Shown: piece after piece, positions 56,500 to 64,000 of the stretch
How positions within the stretch are numbered: position 1 is the stretch's first letter
How the letters are laid out: each line of letters starts with the position of its first letter
Assembly: GCA_022316685.1 (NCBI GenBank)
Contig: JAKJHU010001682.1
Coordinates: 1 to 64,000, forward strand
Direction of reading: 5' to 3'
DNA from: Progne subis subis
Lineage: Eukaryota; Chordata; Aves; Passeriformes; Hirundinidae
Length of the DNA stretch: 64,000 bases
Position numbers and translations under genes: made by a program
The notes under the pieces: generated by a model
What the model saw: the letters and a program-made list of their open reading frames with translations, nothing else
What the model was told of the DNA's origin: nothing
The model's database searches: none

Positions 56500-57768
56500 T
56501 AAATGATCAAAAATAGGTGGCCAAGCGTATGGGTTTCCAGTACACCAAGGAGAGGAAAAAATGAACCCCCAGTATAATTCAATCTTAGGGACGGGAAACA
56601 ACTAGTTAGAATCAAAGAGTATCTCCTGGGAAAAGAGAATAGGGAAAGAATTAACCTGATAATTGAAAATTTCTTACAGCTGGGGTTGCTAAAGGCATGT
56701 CAGTCTGATTTCAACACTCCTACCTCTCCAAAAACCTGATGGGTCGTATCAAGTTGTACAGGATTTACGAGCTGTCAAGAAGATAACTGAGGGTCTTTAC
56801 CCCGTAGTGGCAAAGCCATACACCTTGTTAATGTGTTTAACACCAGAGTTAACTTGGTTTACCATTCTAGATTTAAAGGATGCCTTCTTTTGCTTCCCTC
56901 TCCATGAAGCCAGACAGAAAATTTTTGCATTTGAATGGGAAAACTCAGCTCACATGAACAGTGCTTCTGCAGAGGTTCAAAAATTCGCCCACCTTGGTCA
57001 GAGAACAACTTGCAAAACACTTAGAATCCTGGGAAGCAGCACCAGGAGAAGGGAAATTGTTGCAGTATGTAGATGACATCCTAATAACTACTCCGACAGA
57101 AGAGGGGTGTGTGGCCTGGACAGTAAGCATTTTAAACTTCCTGGGGCTTTAGGGGTACAGAGTATGAAAGAAAAAGGCTCAAGTAGTAAAACAGAAGAAG
57201 GTGATTTACCTGGGTTATGAGGTCAGTGCTGGACAATAGGCTTTGGAAAAAGAGTGCACAGAGGTAATATGCCAATCATCAAAACCTCAGACAATAAAGG
57301 AACAGAGAACCTTTTTCGGAATGATGGGGTGATGCAGATTATGGATCTACAATTACAGACTGTTTGTGAAACCTCTGTATGTGCTCACTGCAAACTGAAA
57401 CAAAGACCTCCAGTGGACAAAGGAAGCCATGTGGGCCTTTGAACAGCTAAAGGAAGCTCTCACGTCAGCTCCAGCTCTGGAACTTCCAGACGTGAGTATA
57501 CCATTCTTTCTCTTTTCCCATGAGAAACAGGGGATTGCCCTGGGAATAGTGGCACAGGGCCTGGGCCCATATCGAAGGGCAGTTGCTTACTTTTCTAAGC
57601 AGCTGGATGCAGCGGCCAGAGGACAGCCAGGTTGCCTTAGAGCTGTGGCAGCTGTGGTGCTGAACATCCAAGAAGCACGCAAGTTCACCTTGGGCCAGAA
57701 AATGATTGTGCTAGTGTCTCACACAGTGTCTGGAGTGTTGGAAGTAAAGGGTGGCCGCTGGCTTTCCC
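56500..57768 (+). pseudogene. ERV-D right copy, reverse transcriptase remnant
   Basis: RT segments: an N-terminal part near 56600-56690, then TPELTWFTILDLKDAFFCF in the palm (56807-56960), then RFKNSPTLVREQ and the catalytic YVDD at 57066-57077 (frame of 56961-57152), then the connection domain (57429-57770) with FEQLKEALTSAPALELPD and YFSKQLDAAARGQPGCLRAV. YVDD and the connection motifs are typical of gammaretroviruses. Frameshifts separate the pieces, and the gene is then interrupted by a solo LTR at 57769. Confidence 0.9.
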
Positions 57769-58184
57769 TGTGGGATTGCCTGGCTCTTTCCTGCTCCATG
57801 GTCAGGGTGAATAAAACTCAGAAGACATTCTTTTTGAAGTCTCACTCAAATTTATTATCCTTATCTATTACAAACACATGAGATGTGAGCTCTCTCTAAC
57901 AAGTGGAGAAAGTGAGATAAAATGGGGTCTATTCAAGACTCTTTAAGTCCCAATTATCCAATAAACAGTTGATGTCTATATTATTTATGCTTCTAATACA
58001 GTTATGATCACCCAAAACACTCAATGTGGATTTCTTTCACCCAGTTACAGAAAACCACCCAGATTCGTGAACAAGAAGGAAGAAGGTGAAGAAGAACAAA
58101 GGCAACACCCAAAATCCTCCATCTTGACTCACATGCACTACTATACACTAAAACCCCAAACTCCAAATTTCTAGGACTCAAATA
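57769..58184 (-). mobile_element. Class II solo LTR within ERV-D pol
   Basis: A 416-base insert flanked by the 6-bp duplication TTTCCC (57763-57768 and 58185-58190). Leaving out the insert and one duplication copy puts the two flanking pol segments in the same frame, which confirms the boundaries. The minus strand resembles the R region of the ERV-B LTR (AAGATGGAGGATTTTGGG). One end reads CA as expected and the other reads TA instead of TG. The left-arm counterpart is truncated (30318-30536). Confidence 0.85.
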
Positions 58185-58190
58185 TTTCCC

Positions 58191-58640
58191 CACAGCAGTT
58201 CCTGAAATACCAAGCTATCATGATAGAGCAAGACAATGCAGAGATAGTTGTGACTAACATTGTCAACCTGACCTCTTTTCTCAGCGGAAATCAAGGGGAG
58301 CCGGTACATCATGACTGCCTGCAGACTATCAAAGACACTTACTCTAGCTGCCCAGATTTGAAGGACACCCCTTTGGATGATGCAGAAACCTGGGTCACTG
58401 ATGGGAGCAGTTATTTACGTTGTCAGTGAAAAGCGACATGCTGGGTATGCTGTTACCACCGGCAGAAAGGCTCTTGAATTTGGACCCTTAGCAGCAGGTA
58501 GCTCTGCACAAAAGGCCAAGATAATTGTTTTAACCCGTGCCTTGGAATTAGCAAAGAAAAAGAGAATAAACATCTGTATAGACTCAAGATATGCATTTGG
58601 GCTTGTACATGCACATGGAGCCCAGTAAAAGGAAAAGAAC
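58191..58640 (+). pseudogene. ERV-D right copy, RNase H remnant
   Basis: Pol resumes after the solo LTR. RNase H is visible with WVTDGSSY (first Asp, near 58398), an ALELAKKK helix (58377-58628) and IDSRYAFGLVHAHG (third Asp). A frameshift follows the first motif and a TAA follows GAQ at 58626. RNase H removes the RNA template during reverse transcription. Not functional. Confidence 0.87.
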
Positions 58641-58693
58641 TGTTGAATTTGCAGGGGAAGAACATCACACATGCACAAGAGATAATGTGACTA

Positions 58694-59780
58694 TTGGAAG
58701 CAGTCCAGATGCCTGAGAAGGTGGCAATCATGCACATTAAGGCACACCAGAAGGTGAGCTCAGAATTGGAGAAAGGAAATGAGCTAGCAGACAGAGAGGC
58801 AAAAGAAGCAGCAAAAGGTGAGATAACAGTAGAAAGAGCCTTGATTCCAGACGGTTGGATTTCCCCCAAAGGTAAGGCAACATATAATAAAGAAGACAGA
58901 AAACTAATTAACAGCCAAGAGAGAACATATAACCAGGAGGGACGGGCTGTAACAGCAGAAGGGAAGCTAGCTATCCCCTCCCATTTACTATGGTCACCAG
59001 CAAGGGAGGAACATAAGAAAACACATTGGGGAATTGATGCCCTGCATAACTATTTAACTGAAAAGATTACCATTGCCCAAGTGACTCGACAATGTGATTT
59101 TTGCCTCCAGACTAAACCAAATAACACCCCCAATCCAAAACTTGTGCAAATTGGAAAAGGTCATGGGCCTGGGAGGCAGTGAAAAATTGACTTTTCAGAA
59201 CTTCCAAGAAAGGCAGGGTATCAATATTTTTTGGTACTAACTGATACCATTTCAGGGTGCAAAGAAGCTTTCCCCACAAGGACAGCTAAAGCCTGAGAGG
59301 TAACAGTATCCTCAGAGAGAGGACTGCATTTTATTTCAAAAATAGTGTAGCTAAGTATTATTTATCCTGGCCTCAATCTTTCCCACTGGCATTGCTGAGA
59401 ATTTGGACTAAACCCAGAAAAAAGGAAAAGTTCAGTCCTTTTGAAATGCTTTGTGGAAGACCATATAGGGTACAGAAAGGAATATGCTCCCAGATTGGGG
59501 AGGAAACACTGACCACCTTCATGGTGGCCTTGAGTGAGCAGCTCAGAAACATTGAAAAACGTGTGGGTAGAACTCAAAGCAGAGGGTTGGGTGGGCCAGT
59601 GCATGACATACAGCCTGGAGATTATGTGTATGTTAAATCTCATCCAGAGAAGACCCTGAAACCACAATGGGAGAGACCATTCCAGGTGCTTCTCACCACA
59701 TTCACCGTGATTAAGATCAAGGAACAGAGTACTTGGATCCATCACACTCAAGTAAAGAAGGCTCCAGAGACTCCTTGAAA
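58694..59780 (+). pseudogene. ERV-D right copy, RNase H end and integrase remnant
   Basis: 58694-59182 covers the RNase H end (MHIKAHQK, NELADREAKEAA) and the integrase zinc-binding region (HWGIDALHNYL, CDFCLQ). Positions 59183-59345 keep the first core segment with DFSELPRK and LTDTISG, then a deletion removes the middle of the core. The integrase C-terminal region is at 59392-59778 with SPFEMLCGRPY and IHHTQVKKAP, diagnostic of gammaretroviral integrase. The second catalytic Asp region appears altered (SERGLHF) and the Glu region is missing. Confidence 0.88.
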
Positions 59781-61000
59781 AGCAACACTGGGTGATAATG
59801 AACTGAAACTAAAAGTAACCCGAGCAAAATGAGTACATTGTGGTCAAGAACACTGGCTTTTATGATCATAGTTCCAACCAATGTCAAACCCGCAGATTGA
59901 TAGGACAGTTGTCCTCAGAAGCAGGACAACTCCAACACAAACATTAGAAAGCACCACCACACCTCCGAAATACACTTGTCCAACCCTTTAGTCACCAAGA
60001 TAGGACCAGGTGCTATTAAAAATGACAGGGATGCCAAGGCTATTGCTCAGTTCAGAATGGGCCCTGAAGTGAGCACAGATGGCAAGGCAGGTAAGCGCTT
60101 CCACTACAGAAGCGTGCACCTTATACATTCAAGCAGAAAAGAGATTTCACAGGAATGCTGGGAACAGGACTGGGGGTTTGAACACACTGGATTCAAAAGT
60201 ATTAATGAATAGATTGGCTGCAACTGTAAATGACATAGTTAAGTTACAGTAACCTTTAGGCACTACCCACTGGAAACTGTTTAAAATATTACCAGAATGA
60301 CAGGACATCGAAGAGCAAGACCATAAACTGTTAGCAAATGCTTTGGGAACAGCCACTTGGAAACGTTTTTAGCTCTCGGTTGCATTCAAGCGCAGTTGTA
60401 GATGCAGGAAATGTCTCCCTAAATTATTAGAGAAAGAAGAGAAGGCACCTTTCCCACTGAAATTTGAAAAATCATTTGACCTAGAGAGGAAACTTCAATT
60501 TTGGTGGGTTTTGGTTAATTTCACTTATGACCCTGTAACAAGTGTAGTGACTACCTTTGTTTTATTAATGTAAAGTGATGCACCACAAGAAAACAACCGG
60601 GGTTTATATGTGAGGGGAATAAGACGTATTGTCTGTGCCCATAGGGATGAATTTGGCCTTAGCTGAAGAACCCTGATTACAATACACCATTATGCAAAAA
60701 CTATAAAATAAGTGTTTAGGAGAATACAGAAAGACACATCTCATCACTGCTGGAATGTGCTTTTTGGATGGTCTACTGCAACAAGGCTCTTACATAAACT
60801 ATGTCATTTTATAGTAGTTTTATTAATTTTAGTGAGCTAAACTTTTGGTTTGGTTTTGGTTATGCCTTTTTGGAACTTGGAATTATTAAGAAGGATTGCC
60901 ATTAGGTTTATTGTATGGTTTAATTAATCAGTTAGGGATGGTCATAGAATATATGATAAGTATTGTAAGAAGCAAAAGAATTTGCAATATTTAGAAAGAA
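59781..61000 (+). pseudogene. ERV-D right copy, degenerate env region
   Basis: The position downstream of integrase is that of env. Only faint traces are readable: a GNRTGGLNT stretch near 60160 and a leucine-rich stretch near 60200-60360, both with stops. I cannot recognise a surface subunit, a CX6CC motif or a membrane anchor. A purine-rich run at about 60991-61008 is probably the polypurine tract. Confidence 0.45.
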
Positions 61001-61012
61001 AATGAGGGAATT

Positions 61013-61664
61013 TGATATGGGGGATGTTTATGGATATGAAAATAGAGGATTTTAGAAGCAGCTTTTGGTGATTTTGTAGAAGCAAATAAACAGCTTGTAC
61101 TGAGAACACATAGTTGATTAGCTATTAGGCTTGGTTGCTAGGTAGTTACTAGGTAGAAGTCATATAGGTAAGATGTATAATGTTCAAACTTCAAAAAAGC
61201 TGGACCTAGGTATTTGCCAAAAATTGATAAAGCAGAACTTTGTGGCTTGGGAGCCAGCAAGAACCAGGCTCATGGTTTGTCCAGGGCAAACCGACCTGGG
61301 AACTAGCCAAATCCTTCCTGTGCCTGCCTAGAAGGAGGGATCAAGAAGAGGACATCAGAAGGAAGACAATTTACTTCATCAGAAGACCCTGGCCCATGAC
61401 CACCAATGGGGGCTCTGCAGCTGCAGAAAGATGTTCTGGCTAATTGTAATATGAAGCAGGGCTAGGTGGAGCTAGGTAATGAATATGTATGGCCGTGTTG
61501 TTAAATTTAATGCATATGTAATACTTCAAAAGATAAGTAAGTGAGTGAAAGTCACTGGAGCACACACAGTTTGGAGGAAATATCCCCCCGTGTGTGTCCC
61601 AGCTGGAAATGAAACATACCTGCTATAGAATTTTCTAATTGTGAAGTCCATATTCTGTGCTCCA
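61013..61664 (+). repeat. ERV-D right copy, 3' LTR
   Basis: 652 bases, TGATATGGGGG to GTGCTCCA, followed by CACT (61665-61668). Roughly 90% similar to the 5' LTR. The left-arm provirus has no 3' LTR. Confidence 0.92.
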
Positions 61665-61669
61665 CACTC

Positions 61670-62340
61670 ACCCCACAGCCCTGGCCCCCTGGAAGGGCTC
61701 AGCAGCGGCTGAGGGGCAGAGAGGGAGGTCAGCCTCCACATCAGCCCCAGGGCTGGAGCTCCCCATGGCAGGGGAAGTAGAGCTCAGTGACAGTGCAGGA
61801 CTCCTGCTCCTGGCCCCAGGAGATGCCCAGCACAGGCTGCCTCTGCCCACCCAGTGCCAGCCCCTGTCCCCAGGCCAGCACAGCAGCTCTGGGAAGGGGA
61901 GAGAGGGGCCTGGCCAGAGCTGGTGCCTGCAGCAGCAGCTCCCTCTGCACTCCTCCCTGCAGGCACAGAAACATTCTCTTGCTCTTCTCCCTGGACATCC
62001 CTTTCCCCAGCTGAGCAGGTCCTGGCCAGCCGGGGTGGTTTGTCCTGCTGCCCCAGCCCCTGCTCCCCACAGGGCCCTGAGCTGGCACTGCTGCTGGGAC
62101 ACACCAGGGTCTGCTGCTGTCCATGGCCGGGGCTGCAGGGAAGCAGCAGCTCCAGGGGGAAGGTTACAGAAAGGCTCTGGGCACCGAGTCTGAAAGGGGC
62201 ACCCCAGGGTCTGCAAGTTCTCTGTGTGGGAGATGAGCTGGTGACCCCTGGAGCCCTCCCAAGGGCTGGAGCTGCACCTCCAGCTCCAGAGGAGATGGGA
62301 CAGATGGGAGCAGGGAGAAATCATTCCTGCTGGATTCCTT
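61670..62340. repeat. GC-rich interspersed repeat block
   Basis: The same GC-rich family (CAGCAGCTCTGGGAAGGGGA wording). Frames of 178-218 codons overlap on both strands and are not credible genes. A poly-A run lies at 62471-62487. Confidence 0.5.
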
Positions 62341-62574
62341 ATTGTGTTTGCTTAAACAGGTGACCTGGATCCATATGTAAGAGGAGGTGTTTTGTATCAG
62401 ATAACACTGGTAGAGTGATAAGAAGAATATTTTTAGCTGAAAATAGTATTTCATGTATAATACGCAATGAGAAAAAAAAAAAAAAAAGGCACATATGATC
62501 AGCAGCATATCTGAGTTTTTCTGAGTTTTTCAGAGGATGAGAGACTCACTGATGTTGCTATAGTCAAACCTCTT

Positions 62575-62865
62575 CAAATAGTTTCCTCAGGGCTTCCTTG
62601 AGATGAGAGGTGATCACCAGAAGCCAAGGCCAGCCAGAGCTCTCTGTCCTGGCAGCTTTTGTCTGCAAGAACCCTTTCATAGAAAAATTCAGGGAGAGTA
62701 CTAATTTTAACTGTGGGCACCTGGATAAACGGTTGGTTCTTTTCCATAGGAAGGAATGCACAGAGCCCCAGTGCTCCAGAGGCTGATGAGAGGCAGCCCT
62801 CAGCATTCCAAGATCAGCTGGACCTGTCAGGTGACCCCTGGGAGGCCAAACTACACAGATTTGTT
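62575..62865. repeat. 188-bp satellite, inverted orientation, one to two copies
   Basis: Reverse complement of the 44431-45300 unit: AGAAGCCAAGGCCAGCCAGA, a CCTGGCAGCTTTTGTCTG-like block, then CTTTTCCATAGGAAGGAATG and GGCTGATGAGAGGCAG. It runs straight into the minisatellite at 62870. Confidence 0.85.
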
Positions 62866-62869
62866 CCAT

Positions 62870-63345
62870 CTCCCCTTGGTTCCATGAGGCCCTGTAGTGT
62901 CACAATGTTCTCTCCTTGCTTCTGAGGTGTCACAATGGCCCCTTGCTTCCATGAGGCCCTGCAGGGTCACAATGGCCCTTTGGTTCTGTGGGGCCCTGCA
63001 GTGTCACCATGGTCTCCATGATTCCATGGGGCCTTGCAATGCCTCTCCATGGACCCACGGTGCCCTGCAGGATCACAGTGGCCCTTTGGTTCCACCAGGC
63101 CCTGTACAGCAACAATGGCCTCTTGGTTCCACAAAGCCCTGCTGCTCCACACAATGCTCCCCTTGGTTCCATGAGGCCCCGCAGTGTCACAGTGGCCACT
63201 GGGATCCATGGTAACCTGCTATATCACAATGGTACCTGGAATTCACAGCATCTCCACAGTGCAACAATGGCCCTGTCATTTCAGAAGGCCTCAAAATGTC
63301 AGAATCGTGTCCATGGATCCATGGGGCTCCACAATGTCACCATGG
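62870..63345. repeat. 37-bp minisatellite array, inverted orientation
   Basis: Units of TTGGTTCCATGAGGCCCTG and CAGTGTCACAATGGCC, about 12 copies, flanked on both sides by the 188-bp satellite. Confidence 0.88.
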
Positions 63346-63349
63346 TCTC

Positions 63350-64000
63350 CACAGGAAGGAAACTACAGAGCTCCAGTGTTTCAGGGGCTGATGAACTGCA
63401 GCCACCAGAAGCCAAGGCCAGCCAGACCTGTCTGTCCTGGGAGATTTTTTCTGGGAGCAACCCTTTCATTCTCAAAATGTTGAATGTTCAATCCCAATTT
63501 GAACCCTTTTTGCCTGGAGGAGAAGGCCTGTTCCTTTCCATAGAAAGGAAAGCAGAGAGGCCCAGTGTTTGGAAGGCAGGTGAGAGCTGGCTCCCAGGAG
63601 ACCAAGGCCAACCATAGCTGTATGTAATGTCAGGTTTCATCAAGAAGCAATCTTTGGATATAGGAGTTTTGAAGGTGAAATCCCAAATGGGCACCTGGAG
63701 ATGTTCTTTTCCATAGGAAGGAAAGGGCAGAGCCCCAGTGAATCAAGTCAAATTAGAGGCAACCACCAGGGGCCAAGACCAGCCAGAGCTGTCTGTGCTG
63801 GCAGATTTTGTCTGGGAGAAATCCTTACCTATAGGAATTTTGAGGAGATGTACCAATTTTGGCCATGGGTGCCTGTGCAGGAGGAACAGTTCTTTTCCAT
63901 AGGAAGGAAAGCACAGAGCCTCAGTGTTTGAAGGCAGGTGAGAGCCAGCTCTCAGGAAGATAGGGTCAGTCAGATGTTGGTAATGGCAACTTTTGTCTGG
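63350..64000. repeat. 188-bp satellite, inverted orientation, to the window edge
   Basis: Anchors equivalent to GGCAGGTGAGAGCTGG occur at about 63385, 63574, 63746 and 63932 (spacings 189, 172, 186). The array continues beyond the window. Confidence 0.9.

Larger units (their letters stand above)
51083..57985. repeat. Right arm of the large inverted duplication
   Basis: Reverse complement of 30318-38567. Inner edge at 51083 (AGGAATGAACAGAAATGGGC matches the left arm at 38548-38567). Its outer limit is set only by the left arm being cut off at 30318; the ERV-D sequence itself continues to 61664. Confidence 0.95.
53545..61664 (+). mobile_element. ERV-D, right-arm copy (gammaretrovirus-like, nearly complete)
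   Basis: 8.1-kb provirus with LTRs at 53545-54201 and 61013-61664. The flanking bases are CACG on the left and CACT on the right. The left-arm copy has CACT on its 5' side, so the original 4-bp target duplication was CACT. A 4-bp duplication and the pol type fit class I. The two LTRs differ by roughly 10%, far more than the two arms differ from each other. Two solo LTRs are inserted in it (55660-56314 and 57769-58184). Every gene is broken. Confidence 0.93.

Noticed and set aside
58694..59182. 162-codon frame as a host RNase H or integrase-derived gene
   Set aside because: It is continuous in order and orientation with ERV-D pol, and is followed by a core deletion. There is no sign of domestication such as a full open frame.
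1..64000. CRISPR arrays, bacterial operons, or a defence or biosynthetic system
   Set aside because: The sequence is vertebrate: CR1, ERVs, OR, minisatellites. Direct repeats are tandem satellites without unique spacers.

Overview
The window looks like repeat-rich DNA from a bird, probably a songbird. The evidence is CR1 LINE fragments, several avian-type endogenous retroviruses (ERVs), CG-rich avian minisatellites, and one olfactory receptor (OR) of the type expanded in birds (OR14-like, DRY and NPLIY motifs). I see no intact host protein-coding gene, no rRNA or tRNA gene and no CRISPR. Almost everything recognisable is a mobile element, a tandem repeat or a broken gene. All identity estimates were made by eye.

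Layout. 1-2515: a degenerate CR1 copy interrupted by an inverted solo LTR (6-bp target duplication GGAAGA). 2516-9640: host DNA with CpG-rich patches, a 150-bp tandem repeat (5220-5670), an ACTGGGA minisatellite (6340-6840) and a promoter-like block with about seven ZNF143/THAP11-type motifs spaced about 51 bp apart (7003-7671). 10320-10770: a CR1 endonuclease fragment. 10771-17391: ERV-A, a minus-strand provirus of probable ERVL type. 17487-30317: ERV-C, a minus-strand class II provirus that lost most of pro-pol; its 3' LTR is split by ERV-B (17749-27306, plus strand), a 9.6-kb class II provirus with target duplication ACATCT.

30318-61664 is built round a large inverted duplication: left arm 30318-38567, spacer 38568-51082, right arm 51083-57985. 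Each arm carries an old class I (gammaretrovirus-like) provirus, ERV-D, which already contained two solo LTRs before the duplication. The left copy is cut at the edge of ERV-C; the right copy is nearly complete (53545-61664). The spacer holds an 800-bp direct duplication, a dispersed 37-bp minisatellite, a 188-bp satellite array and the OR pseudogene (48486-49655), which is disrupted by one in-frame TGA. From 62575 to the end, the same satellite and minisatellite recur in the opposite orientation.

The nested insertions give a relative history: ERV-D inserted, then the two solo LTRs, then the inverted duplication, then ERV-C, then ERV-B. ERV-B is the youngest element by LTR identity (about five substitutions in 645 bp), yet its gag, pro, pol and env are all broken by frameshifts. 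None of the proviruses looks able to encode a complete virus. The points most worth a second look are the OR-containing inverted duplication, the helically spaced motif array, the minisatellite/satellite pair, and the frameshift signal placed inside the second zinc knuckle of ERV-B.
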